Shown piece after piece: positions 1-6,674 of a DNA stretch of 22,480 bases. This DNA comes from a virus. The stretch is taken from positions 1 through 22,480 of IMG/VR virus record IMGVR_UViG_3300007735_000491, one strand, 5' to 3'. The translations under genes and the position numbers were made by a program. Within the stretch, counting starts at the first letter, position 1; each line of letters starts with the position of its first letter. The notes below the pieces were generated by a model. That model ran no database searches. It saw only the letters and a list, made by a program, of their open reading frames with translations, and had not been told where the DNA came from.

Positions 1-283
1 GGTTGTTCTGCAGGAAGCGGAGGGCGGGCTCGTTCTCCCGCTGCCACGCTTCGAGCGCGTCGGCCTTCTGCGCCTTTTCGCTCAGGTTGCGCACCTTCTC
101 GCGCAGTTCCTTCACGACGGCCAGCGGGACCGCCTTCTGCCCGCCGATGTCGACCGCGTCGGCTTCGTCCGGGTCAGCCGAGGGTGCGTCGGGCGCGGCA
201 ACCGCTTCAGGCTCTGCCGGCGCTACGTCTGCGACGGGTACGGGGCCGTCGTCTTCGAGGTTCATCAGTCCGTCGTCGCTCAT
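1..283 (-). CDS. Acidic N-terminus of a scaffold-like head protein (partial)
   Basis: The ATG at 283-281 overlaps the stop of the GroES-like gene by 4 nt, and the frame stays open to the window edge, so about 94 residues are visible and the C-terminus is missing. Roughly the first 45 residues are rich in Asp, Glu, Ala and Pro. After that comes a charged helical stretch with coiled-coil character (motif VVKELREKVRNLSEKA). An acidic disordered start followed by coiled coil, just downstream of portal and a chaperonin gene, is what phage scaffolding or capsid-assembly proteins look like. No enzymatic motif is visible. The scaffold role is inferred from composition and position only; it could be another virion-assembly protein. 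Confidence 0.6.
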   Translation of the reverse strand, partial: MSDDGLMNLEDDGPVPVADVAPAEPEAVAAPDAPSADPDEADAVDIGGQKAVPLAVVKELREKVRNLSEKAQKADALEAWQRENEPALRFLQNN

Positions 284-543
284 GCGGTCACCACTGCAAT
301 CAGGTCACGCTCGCGCATGACAAAGAGCCGTTGTCCGTTGATGTCCATGACTTGTCCCGCGTTCTGGCCGAAGATCACGCGGTCCCCGACCTGCACTTCC
401 TCACGCACCGCGGCGCCCAGGCTCACCACGACGCCGGAGGTTTCCTGCGGCCAGTCCTCGACCAGTGCGATGCCGCTCTTCGTCTCGGACACCACGGGGT
501 CAGGGCGCACCATCACGCGGTCCGCCAGCGGCTGCAGGCTCAT
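280..543 (-). CDS. GroES-like co-chaperonin (Cpn10)
   Basis: This 87-residue protein aligns by eye with GroES over its full length. It opens with LQPLADRVMVRP (GroES: IRPLHDRVIVK). A mobile-loop segment SETKSGIALVEDWPQ follows, in which IAL sits where the GroEL-contacting IVL tripeptide lies. Next come GVVVSLGA, VGDRVIFGQNAG and a final VMRERDLIAVV (GroES: IMSESDILAIV). Cpn10 rings cap GroEL and help it fold substrates; phage T4 gp31 is the known viral example, needed to fold its capsid protein. No GroEL gene is visible, so it probably works with host GroEL. It is 4-nt coupled to both neighbours in a head-gene cluster, suggesting a role in folding the major capsid protein. Confidence 0.9.
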   Translation of the reverse strand: MSLQPLADRVMVRPDPVVSETKSGIALVEDWPQETSGVVVSLGAAVREEVQVGDRVIFGQNAGQVMDINGQRLFVMRERDLIAVVTA

Positions 544-812
544 CGCACACCCCCACGGGCGTACGGCTGGCGCGGATCCGTCTCGGGCTGCAGGTCGCGC
601 AGGCGGCGTGCGGGGTAGTCGAGCAGCACGCTGATGGCCCCGTTGATCGCGGTGGCCTGTCGCAGTTTCAACAGGGCCGCGGCGTCGTCTGGTTCGGCCG
701 CCACACGCATGATGATCTGCGGGCCGTACTCCGCCTGTGCGTAGGCTTTCAGCCGCGCCCAGCCGGGCGAGGCCACGAGGGCGTCGAGGTCGTCTTTCTC
801 GGTGTCGCTCAT
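540..812 (-). CDS. Small phage protein of unknown function
   Basis: A 90-residue protein beginning MSDTEKDDLDALVASPGW. The ATG at 812 overlaps the stop of the upstream methyltransferase by 4 nt, and its own stop overlaps the GroES-like start by 4 nt. The frame is open further upstream, but that part lies over the methyltransferase gene and has a shadow-frame composition. The protein is predicted to be mostly helical: an acidic N-terminus, then a helix containing DDAAALLKLRQATAINGAI, and a basic C-terminus. Short helical proteins of this kind are common between portal and capsid genes in tailed phages. I do not recognise the family. It is probably co-expressed with the head genes. Confidence 0.75.
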   Translation of the reverse strand: MSDTEKDDLDALVASPGWARLKAYAQAEYGPQIIMRVAAEPDDAAALLKLRQATAINGAISVLLDYPARRLRDLQPETDPRQPYARGGVR

Positions 813-1414
813 GCGGTCACCAGCAGGGCCACGTAGTCGAAGTGGGGCAGGTCGCGCGGCTCCGGACGATTCGTGCCGAGAAACTTGCCCGACCGGGTCG
901 CGTACCACGTCCCGGACCGCGTCAGCCCGGCCACGTCCACCAGTCGGTGCTGGAGCTGCTCGTCGTCGTAGATGCGGGCTTCGGTGTTCAGCACCATGTA
1001 CCCGCGCGCGTTGAACGGCACGTCGAGATACGCCCACCCGCCGGGTTTCAGCCAGCGGGCCACGCGCTGCATACAGAACGCGTCCCCGGTAGCGTCTTTC
1101 GGGTCGGCTTCGTAGTGGCCCAGCCCGATGTGCTCGATGCTCGAGATGCCCACCACCACGTCGAACGAGGCGTCGGGGAAGTCCTGCACGAGCACGTCGC
1201 CCTGGATGGTGGTGCCGGGCCGCTTACACTTGCGCCAGTCGATGCCGGTGATCTGCAGGTCAGGCCGGATCGCCAGCATGGGCGTCTGCCAGTCGGCTTC
1301 CGCGCAGCCAATTTCCAGCACACGCGCGTTCGGGGGGAAGACAAGGGCGCCCGTGGCGTACACGTCCGAGAAGATGGACAGGCACAGGTCGCCGTGCGGG
1401 TTGTAGGTGCTCAT
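809..1414 (-). CDS. Class I SAM-dependent methyltransferase
   Basis: This 201-residue protein has a Rossmann-type methyltransferase core. Motif I is VLEIGCAEADW (about 32-42). An acidic residue follows strand 2 (TGIDW, D59), and the motif IV region is FDVVVGISSIEHIG (84-97). LKPGGWAYLDVPF marks the strand beta5 region typical of the Methyltransf_11/25 type. The substrate cannot be read from the sequence; nucleic acid, small-molecule or protein targets are all possible. It lies between portal and the small 540-812 gene, with a 4-nt overlap downstream and a 36-nt gap after portal. A methyltransferase inside a structural cluster suggests modification of a virion protein or cargo, but that is inference. 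Confidence 0.82.
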   Translation of the reverse strand: MSTYNPHGDLCLSIFSDVYATGALVFPPNARVLEIGCAEADWQTPMLAIRPDLQITGIDWRKCKRPGTTIQGDVLVQDFPDASFDVVVGISSIEHIGLGHYEADPKDATGDAFCMQRVARWLKPGGWAYLDVPFNARGYMVLNTEARIYDDEQLQHRLVDVAGLTRSGTWYATRSGKFLGTNRPEPRDLPHFDYVALLVTA

Positions 1415-1450
1415 GCGATGGGCGGGAATCCGCCCTGCGGTCCTCCAGCT

Positions 1451-3637
1451 TTAATCACTAAATCCAATCCGACGAGACGCGCCAATCACATCGCCTGACG
1501 CCAGCAGTTCTAACGCGGATGTTCCACCCGGAGCGCCATACTCAACCGCTCGAACCGATGAGGGTCTACCGCTTGACGCTCGAATGCCACCAGGCCGCAC
1601 ATTGCCGCCTGCGCCTGCCATAGCCGGCGGTCCACTCGCCTCAGGTGGCATCGGACCGCTCATCGGTCCACCGGGCATCGGCGGGCCTTGCGGCATCGGA
1701 ATCGCGGGGGCCATCGGCAAGCCGTCGAGCATCGTCTGCTGCTGCAGGTCAAAGCTCACGCTGCCGAGAATGGCCTGCTGGTTGCGGACCTTGAATGCCT
1801 TCAAGAACTCCCGGCCCATCGCGCGGGCGGCCTGCGGTGACGAGAACGCCATCCGCAGCGCCGGGAACGCGCCGAGCATCATCGGGAGTGCCTGTAACAT
1901 CCCGATCAGGTCGTTGCGCTGGCGATTCGGGTCGGCGTTCTCGACACTCCCGTGGGGCTTGAAGCGGAACACGCCGTCGAGCATGGCCGCCGTGACGCGG
2001 TTGCCCGGCAGCGCGGAGTCGATGCTCTCGCCGCGGCCCTCCAGGTTGCTGACCATCGACGCCGGGGCTTCGATGCCGTCCTCACCGCGTTCGGCCAGCG
2101 TGCGCTTCCAGATGGCGTGGCGAATCTGCGCCAGTTCTTCGAGCGCCTCCTGAAACCGCTTCACGACCAGATCCATGCGAACAAAGGACTGCTCCGTCGC
2201 CATCTGGACTTCGCCCAGCGTCCGGTTCTGGCTGGCCACCTGACCAGAGGCTACGTCGTTGATCCCCGCGATGCGCTCGGCGATGCGCTCGGTCATCGAG
2301 ATGTGCTCGAAGACGCTCTGCGCGACGTCGGGCACGTCCATCGCCTCGATTTCGCGCATGTCGCGCACGTCGATCACCGCGCCAGGTCGCCACGGGTCGG
2401 TCTGTGGATCCCACAGCGCGCCGAGCTGCCGCTTCACCGGGCTAGCGTTCTTCATCGCCCCGCGGTCGGCCGCCATGTTGCGCCACGCGGTGTGCTCTTC
2501 TGTGACCGTGATCAGCTTGTGGCCGATGAGGGAGTAGCCCTCGGTCACCCGGTCCACGCGGGGGAAGAGAATCACCGGCACGAACCGGGACCGCTCCATG
2601 TCATCGAACTGCAGGCGCAGCAGGCCCAGCGTGGGCATGTGGAGCGTGAAGAGGTACCACCGCTCACCCTTGAGCGCCTTGTCCACGCGGCCCTCGATGC
2701 CGAGCGATTCGTACAGCTCTTCGAGGTCGACGAGGATGATGCCTTCCCACAGCTCCTTCTCGGACTGGCCGTGGTTCGTGGGGGTGACCACTACACCGGA
2801 GGCGTCGAGGCGGTCGTTCCCCTCGCGGTCGCTCACCCCGTGCATCCGCTCGACGGTGTCTTCGTCGTACACCCCCGCGTCGGCCTTGGCCTCGAGCTGG
2901 TCCATCCGGCGCCAGAATCGCTTCGCGTAGGCGCGGATCTCGTCCTGGTCGCGGGCGTGCGCCGGCAGAATCAGCGAGTCGCTGTACGGCAGGATGCGGT
3001 ACACCGGCCCCGTGCGCACCAGTTCGGGCGAGTCAATAACGGTGTCTTCGGCGGGCTCGCCCTCCTTCGCTTCCACGAAGTTGCCGCGGCGGTCGCGCTC
3101 CTTGAGCAGCGTCCCATCCTCGGACAGCACCGGCCCGCCCGTCTCCGGGTGGATCGTCAGCTTGGCCGTGATCTGCTTGCGCACCGTTCGGATGTCGGTG
3201 CCTTCCGACACTTCGATCAGCCCGCGGGGCTCGACCAGCGCCTGCAGGGCCAGCCGGTCGATCACCGACTGCAGCCGCTCCTCCTCCACCTTCCACTGGT
3301 GAAACTCTTCGACGATGGGGGCGCGGTTGGACGCTTCCCCCCACCCTTCGACGGTCCACACCGGTTCCGCGCCGAACACCGTGCGCATCAGGCGGGCATG
3401 GAGCGCGTCGGTCTTCTCAGTGGGGATGTAGCTGGTGAGGTCGGCCGCGTCCTTCCACGGTGCCCCCGTGCGTGTCCGTCCCTGTTCGTACAGCGTCCAC
3501 CAGTAGCTGACTTCGCGTTCTTCAGTGGCACGCGCGGTCAGCCCGTCCTGCACCTGGTCAGCCAGCCAGATAGCGAGCTTCTTCCGGGCGTCATCGGACA
3601 GACGGACATCAAACGGGGAACGGGGGGCTTTGGACAT
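1451..3637 (-). CDS. Phage portal protein
   Basis: 728 residues, close to the length of P22-type portals (P22 gp1 is 725). The portal is the dodecameric channel through which DNA enters and leaves the head. The N-terminal half contains helical segments and a short acidic and basic insertion. The central part carries the long helices expected of stem and wing, around the segment SMTERIAERIAGINDVASGQ and the following EVQMATEQSFVRM. The last 110 or so residues include a low-complexity Pro/Met/Gly-rich stretch (about 620-680) and then a basic tail. It lies directly after the large terminase and two micro-ORFs, the usual terL-portal order. The assignment rests on length, fold style and position; no catalytic motif exists to confirm it. 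Confidence 0.85.
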   Translation of the reverse strand: MSKAPRSPFDVRLSDDARKKLAIWLADQVQDGLTARATEEREVSYWWTLYEQGRTRTGAPWKDAADLTSYIPTEKTDALHARLMRTVFGAEPVWTVEGWGEASNRAPIVEEFHQWKVEEERLQSVIDRLALQALVEPRGLIEVSEGTDIRTVRKQITAKLTIHPETGGPVLSEDGTLLKERDRRGNFVEAKEGEPAEDTVIDSPELVRTGPVYRILPYSDSLILPAHARDQDEIRAYAKRFWRRMDQLEAKADAGVYDEDTVERMHGVSDREGNDRLDASGVVVTPTNHGQSEKELWEGIILVDLEELYESLGIEGRVDKALKGERWYLFTLHMPTLGLLRLQFDDMERSRFVPVILFPRVDRVTEGYSLIGHKLITVTEEHTAWRNMAADRGAMKNASPVKRQLGALWDPQTDPWRPGAVIDVRDMREIEAMDVPDVAQSVFEHISMTERIAERIAGINDVASGQVASQNRTLGEVQMATEQSFVRMDLVVKRFQEALEELAQIRHAIWKRTLAERGEDGIEAPASMVSNLEGRGESIDSALPGNRVTAAMLDGVFRFKPHGSVENADPNRQRNDLIGMLQALPMMLGAFPALRMAFSSPQAARAMGREFLKAFKVRNQQAILGSVSFDLQQQTMLDGLPMAPAIPMPQGPPMPGGPMSGPMPPEASGPPAMAGAGGNVRPGGIRASSGRPSSVRAVEYGAPGGTSALELLASGDVIGASRRIGFSD

Positions 3638-3639
3638 AG

Positions 3640-3717
3640 CTACTTCTTCACGCGCTTCGGCTTGCGCTTGCCGACGTTGTCAGAGAGCGCCGGGAAGACC
3701 CCGGAGGTCTGCGCCAT
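3640..3717 (-). CDS. Micro-ORF, basic C-terminus, 25 residues
   Basis: An ATG at 3717-3715 opens a 25-residue frame ending in TAG at 3642-3640, two nt before the portal ATG. The N-terminal half is neutral (MAQTSGVFPALSDN) and the second half strongly basic (VGKRKPKRVKK). It starts 2 nt after the stop of the preceding micro-ORF, and a purine-rich GGGAAGAAGG stretch lies upstream. It fills the only space between terminase and portal. Tiny basic proteins at this spot are familiar in podovirus-like genomes, but their role is unknown. Translation is plausible, not proven. Confidence 0.5.
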   Translation of the reverse strand: MAQTSGVFPALSDNVGKRKPKRVKK

Positions 3718-3719
3718 CG

Positions 3720-3782
3720 TTAGCAGCCCTTCTTCCCGCCCTTGCCCGCCTTGCCCTTGCTCGCCTTCATACCCTTACCCAT
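3720..3782 (-). CDS. Micro-ORF, Lys/Gly-rich, 20 residues
   Basis: The ATG at 3782-3780 lies 2 nt after the terL stop (TGA 3787-3785). A good GGAGGG ribosome binding site sits inside the end of terL about 10 nt upstream. The 20-residue product is almost entirely Lys, Gly, Ala and Ser, with a C-terminal Cys (ending GKKGC). The charge and lack of hydrophobic residues suggest a nucleic-acid-binding or head-internal peptide. I know of no assigned function. The well-placed Shine-Dalgarno sequence and the tight packing are the evidence for translation. Confidence 0.55.
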   Translation of the reverse strand: MGKGMKASKGKAGKGGKKGC

Positions 3783-3784
3783 GC

Positions 3785-5137
3785 TCAGTACCCTCCGCGC
3801 CCGCGGCGCTCCTGTGTGTTCCAGCGGAATGGATCCGCGTCCTGCTGCGCTTTTCGCAGCGCCGCCCCCGCCATCAGATCGGCCTTCTGCGCCGTGCGGG
3901 GGTTTCTGTACGCGAGCTGGCCGAACGTGTCGGCCCCGTGACTCGCCCAGTCATGCACCGGCAGTGCGGCCCCCGTGGGGTCCACGGTGCGCTCCTTCCA
4001 GCGGTAGTGCTGGAGACACTCAAGCAGCCGGGCGCACTTGCCCTGGTCGAACCACGTCAGCGGGAAGATCGACCGCGCCGCATAGATGCGCTCCGCGATG
4101 CTCTGCACCTTCGGGGCGATGCTGAAGTGCAGGCCCATTGAGCGGGCCATGTCCAGCCGGGTCCGCGCCCCGCCGCCCCACTCGCGGACCTGAATGTCGT
4201 GGGGGGCGTAGTGGGCCTCGTAGACGTAGGGCTTACTGCGCACCAACCGGGCGAACTCGTCCAGCCCTTTGCCGATCACCTCGTCGTAATCGATGACACG
4301 GACTTGACCGGCGGGCGTGGTCTGGCTGTAGACGATGGACATCGCATCGTCGACGCCGATGTCCAAGTCAGTCGAGACGAGCAGCGACGGGTCGTACGGC
4401 ACCACCGTAATGCGGCCCTGCTCGCGGGCGAGGGCCACTTCGCGGGCGTAGATGGCGCCCTTGACGGACGCCTCGAAGCTGCACTCGAATTCCTGCGCGT
4501 ACTCGTCGTCGGACATGACGCGGCGGGCTTCGGACAGCTCGTGGGCGTCAATCAGGTGGGTCTCGCTGGCCCGGTACGCGGCGTAGAACCAGCCCGGCTC
4601 ACGCTGGGCGGTCTGCACCACGTCGTAAAACTGGTTCTTGCCGTTGGGCGTGCCCACGAAGAGCGCCCAGCCCTTCCGGTCGGCCAGAAGCGGGCGCAGC
4701 ACCTCGGAGAAGAGGTTGCTCGCCATCAGGCCGTACTCGTCGAGGACGCAACCATCGAGATAGATGCCGCGCAGCGCGTCGGGGTTGTCGGCGCCGTAGA
4801 TGCGAATCTGCGCCCCGTTCAACGGGAAGTCCACGCGGAGCTCCGACTCGTTCACGGTCACGCCATCCACGGGACTCACGTAGTGCTTCAGGTAGTCCCA
4901 CGCGATCGCTTTCCCCATGCGGTACGTCGGGGCGATGTACGCGAAGCGGGGGCGCTCCTTCTCGCAGCGCATGGCCGCGCGGATCAGGTGATTGACGGCG
5001 AGGACCGTCTTGCCGAAACGCCGATGGCAGACCACCGCGGCAAAGCGGTGCGCATCGAGCGCGGCGTGGATCACGCGCTGCAGGGGGCGGGGCGCGTAGG
5101 GGAGCCGCACGAGCTCGGTGGCTACTGCTCCTGCCAC
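3785..5137 (-). CDS. terL: Terminase large subunit (ATPase-nuclease)
   Basis: 450 residues with the two TerL domains. In the ATPase domain the Walker A-like loop is CHRRFGKT (37-44), Walker B is VLDEY (131-135, D133/E134) and motif III is FVGTPNG (160-166). The RNase H-fold nuclease domain shows a first acidic cluster TDLDIGVDD (256-264), a middle motif APHDIQ (311-316) and a third acidic residue in HDWASHGADTFG (D403). TerL drives ATP-dependent DNA packaging into the prohead and cuts concatemers. The ATG at 5137 overlaps the small-subunit gene by 16 nt, and the TGA is followed at once by two micro-ORFs and portal. The short glycine-rich C-terminal tail (RRGRGGY) would be the portal-docking end. 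Confidence 0.95.
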   Translation of the reverse strand: MAGAVATELVRLPYAPRPLQRVIHAALDAHRFAAVVCHRRFGKTVLAVNHLIRAAMRCEKERPRFAYIAPTYRMGKAIAWDYLKHYVSPVDGVTVNESELRVDFPLNGAQIRIYGADNPDALRGIYLDGCVLDEYGLMASNLFSEVLRPLLADRKGWALFVGTPNGKNQFYDVVQTAQREPGWFYAAYRASETHLIDAHELSEARRVMSDDEYAQEFECSFEASVKGAIYAREVALAREQGRITVVPYDPSLLVSTDLDIGVDDAMSIVYSQTTPAGQVRVIDYDEVIGKGLDEFARLVRSKPYVYEAHYAPHDIQVREWGGGARTRLDMARSMGLHFSIAPKVQSIAERIYAARSIFPLTWFDQGKCARLLECLQHYRWKERTVDPTGAALPVHDWASHGADTFGQLAYRNPRTAQKADLMAGAALRKAQQDADPFRWNTQERRGRGGY

Positions 5138-5442
5138 CCGTAGACCTTATGGAGATGGGTCAGCGTGCCTTCGACCGTGTCCTTCGGCTTCCCATACGCG
5201 TAATGGTGCAGGAGTGTCTCCATGTGGGGGGCTTTCCCCTCATGCAGACGGGTGCGGAGTTCTGCCTGGTAGGCGGGATCGGTGAGGAGGCCCGTGGCGA
5301 TGTCCTTGATGGCACGCGTGGCCATGTTCGGCCGCCCCTTCGGCCGCCCCTTACCCGCATTGGGCGGTTTCGGGCGGTCCTTCGGCGCAGTAACGGGCTG
5401 TTTTTTATTGGAAACGGGTGCGGTGCGCGATGTCTTCGCCAC
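5122..5442 (-). CDS. Probable terminase small subunit
   Basis: 106 residues from a GTG start at 5442. The N-terminal 40 residues are basic and disordered, with the GRPKGRPN motif seen in many phage proteins just upstream of TerL. A helical region follows (ATRAIKDIATGLLTDPAY, then HMETLLHHYAYGKPKD). This short family with an AT-hook-like basic start is widely annotated as a small terminase or a terL-associated DNA-binding protein. Its role would be to recognise viral DNA and load TerL. The gene overlaps terL by 16 nt. There is no clear Shine-Dalgarno sequence before the GTG; a 9-bp inverted repeat (5454-5484) lies 12 nt upstream. An internal ATG (MATRAIKD) is an alternative start. Confidence 0.65.
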   Translation of the reverse strand: MAKTSRTAPVSNKKQPVTAPKDRPKPPNAGKGRPKGRPNMATRAIKDIATGLLTDPAYQAELRTRLHEGKAPHMETLLHHYAYGKPKDTVEGTLTHLHKVYGWQEQ

Positions 5443-5453
5443 TCGGGGTCAGA

Positions 5454-5484
5454 ATCGCACACCTACCGGATCGACGTGTGCGAT
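5454..5484. repeat. 9-bp inverted repeat upstream of the small terminase
   Basis: Perfect arms ATCGCACAC (5454-5462) and GTGTGCGAT (5476-5484) flank a 13-nt spacer in the 51-nt gap between the zinc-ribbon gene and the small terminase gene. The nearest arm ends 12 nt before the GTG. There is no U-run, so an intrinsic terminator is unlikely. It could be a protein-binding site (operator or pac-type site bound by small terminase) or an mRNA hairpin that affects initiation at the GTG. Confidence 0.55.
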
Positions 5485-5493
5485 CTATCGCGG

Positions 5494-5718
5494 TTAAGTT
5501 GAGCGCGGTGGAATAATTTCGAGGGCGATGGTGATCGTGGGACTGCCGACGACGCGCTCGGTGCCCATCGTGGTGTACCTGGCGTGGCAGGCGAGGCACT
5601 GTCGGCGGCGCCAGATGCCCACCGCCGTTGAGTCGTCGTCGTTGTACTGCACATGCATCACGCGGCTGTAGGCGTGGCCGCAGGAGGGACACGCGAGACG
5701 GGCAGCAGTCGGGGGCAT
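5494..5718 (-). CDS. NrdR-like zinc-ribbon protein
   Basis: 74 residues with CPSCGH (C10/C13) and, 28 residues later, WRRRQCLACHARYTT (C41/C44). The second half closely matches the zinc ribbon of NrdR (RRRRECPNCGRRFTT), and phage Ogr/Delta activators have a related layout. The ATP-cone domain of NrdR is absent; only a short beta-rich tail follows. A free zinc ribbon of this type probably binds DNA or RNA polymerase. Its place immediately before the packaging genes would suit a late-gene activator, but that is inference. GGAGGA sits just before the ATG at 5718. The stop is 51 nt from the small terminase start. Confidence 0.72.
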   Translation of the reverse strand: MPPTAARLACPSCGHAYSRVMHVQYNDDDSTAVGIWRRRQCLACHARYTTMGTERVVGSPTITIALEIIPPRST

Positions 5719-5730
5719 AGTCCTCCGTGA

Positions 5731-6024
5731 TTAGCTCACGACAATCGGGCGTCCGCAGCCGTGGCACTGGCCGTCCGGAACGCTCGTGACCGGGAAGGCC
5801 ACCTGGCCGCAGTCGGTCGTGTATTCGATCTCGCCTCGGGTCCAGTGGCAGGGGAAGGACAGGAACACGCGCAGCTTCCGCGTGAGGTCCGCTATCTCCT
5901 CGGCGTCCTTGGCGCGGGCGGCGTCCAACTCGGCCAGCAGGAACGTCACCGCTGCCCACGTTGGTTGCCCCCAAGATCGTTCGCTATGAGCGCGCAATTC
6001 AGCGAGGCGTTCGTCCGTCGTCAT
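5731..6024 (-). CDS. Small protein with C-terminal zinc-ribbon cysteines
   Basis: 97 residues. Residues 1-53 are helical with a coiled-coil-like segment (LLAELDAARAKDAEEIADL). The C-terminal part carries PCHW, DCGQ and QCHGCGRP, giving four or five cysteines in a likely zinc ribbon. AAGGAGGAG lies about 9 nt before the ATG at 6024, which overlaps the preceding gene's stop by 4 nt. No family is recognised. The design, a helical dimerisation segment plus a zinc knuckle, suggests a small nucleic-acid- or protein-binding factor. Confidence 0.7.
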   Translation of the reverse strand: MTTDERLAELRAHSERSWGQPTWAAVTFLLAELDAARAKDAEEIADLTRKLRVFLSFPCHWTRGEIEYTTDCGQVAFPVTSVPDGQCHGCGRPIVVS

Positions 6025-6173
6025 AGTTCACGCTCCTCCTTGCGCCGTGGGAGGCGCAGCTTCCAGCACACACAGCGGTACGTGCTGCGACTAGCCATGC
6101 TGTCTTGCCCACATCGACGGCACGGCAGGAGGGCAATGCGGTCAGTCTCGGCATAACGCCATGTATGTTTCAT
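6021..6173 (-). CDS. Cysteine-rich mini-protein, 50 residues
   Basis: Begins MKHTWRYAETDRIALLPCRRCG at an ATG (6173-6171) preceded by AGGAGG about 9 nt upstream. It has CRRCG and later YRCVCW, four cysteines in a zinc-knuckle arrangement, and a very basic, then acidic, C-terminus. It overlaps both neighbours by 4 nt (ATGA), supporting this start over a longer open frame that runs up to 6515 through other genes. The family is unknown. It belongs to the series of tiny cysteine-rich proteins in 5494-7812. Confidence 0.65.
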   Translation of the reverse strand: MKHTWRYAETDRIALLPCRRCGQDSMASRSTYRCVCWKLRLPRRKEEREL

Positions 6174-6388
6174 GGTTTGCGGTCCTCCTGTGGCTTGCGC
6201 CGAATCGGCGGCTTCAGCATCTCTTCGTGTGGGTTCTTGCCGTTCGGACCCGTGGGCTTCACCCACCGAGACACCGCAATGAGTGTGTTTCGGCCCGTCG
6301 CCTTCAGACGCATGATTGCCCCGCACCTGTAGCACCAGCACCACGTCCCACCGAGAATCCACGAGTTCTGTTCGTGTCGGCACCTCAC
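6170..6388 (-). CDS. Cysteine-containing small basic protein
   Basis: 72 residues from GTG at 6388, which overlaps the upstream stop as GTGA; GGAGG is 7 nt before it. The N-terminus carries cysteines at MRCRHE and WCWCYRCG, again a plausible metal-binding knuckle. The remainder is basic and proline-rich (VKPTGPNGKNP, then PPIRRKPQ). The 15-nt sequence around its ribosome binding site is the same as that of the next gene (6179-6193 and 6391-6405), which hints at local cassette duplication. No function can be assigned. Confidence 0.65.
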   Translation of the reverse strand: MRCRHEQNSWILGGTWCWCYRCGAIMRLKATGRNTLIAVSRWVKPTGPNGKNPHEEMLKPPIRRKPQEDRKP

Positions 6389-6582
6389 GGGCGGTCCTCC
6401 TGTGGGGGCGCAGCAACCTGGGCCACCGTGTCGGCAGGGACGTAGCGCACGACGCGGTGGGTATACTCGCTATACCAACGCCTGCGCGTCTCCTCCGCAG
6501 GAGGTTGCCCCACAAATGTCATCACCGCGCGCCACGCGTCCGTCTCTTTGTCCTGCTCCTCGATCACCCAACACTCGCGCAT
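6385..6582 (-). CDS. Small phage protein of unknown function
   Basis: 65 residues (MRECWVIEEQDKETDAW...). I chose the ATG at 6582 because GGAGGAGG lies directly upstream. An in-frame ATG at 6675 would add 31 residues and overlap the upstream stop as TGATG, but it has no Shine-Dalgarno sequence and would translate the GGAGGAGG into a Gly run. The sequence looks like a compact alpha/beta protein (WRAVMTFVG, then RVVRYVPADTV). The stop overlaps the next GTG by 4 nt. No homologous family recognised. Confidence 0.6.
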   Translation of the reverse strand: MRECWVIEEQDKETDAWRAVMTFVGQPPAEETRRRWYSEYTHRVVRYVPADTVAQVAAPPQEDRP

Positions 6583-6605
6583 CACGCCTCCTCCCTGACT
6601 GCCGC
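6580..6605 (-). repeat. Duplicated stop-SD-start cassette, copy A
   Basis: 26 nt that match 7571-7596 at 25 of 26 positions. Read on the minus strand it encodes the tail AVREEA-stop, an embedded GGAGGAGG ribosome binding site and a TGATG start. At this copy, only a 14-codon ORF (start near 6623) is left in front of it in the AVREEA frame. This looks like the tail of a gene copied along with the start signal of the next gene. Confidence 0.7.
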
Positions 6606-6674
6606 ACTTGGCTCGTCGGATGTCATCCGCTATGTCGTCTTCCATGACGCTGGCGATTCGCTGGAAAATGTCCA

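Noticed and set aside
540-1037. Longer version of the 90-residue protein
   Set aside because: The extra N-terminus overlaps the methyltransferase gene and reads as Arg/Ala-rich antisense-like sequence; the 4-nt overlap supports ATG 812.
1952-4141. Very long plus-strand open frame (over 700 codons) through portal and terminase
   Set aside because: It is the GC-rich antisense shadow of two well-supported minus-strand proteins (portal and terminase with catalytic motifs) and has a His/Arg/Val-rich composition without domains.
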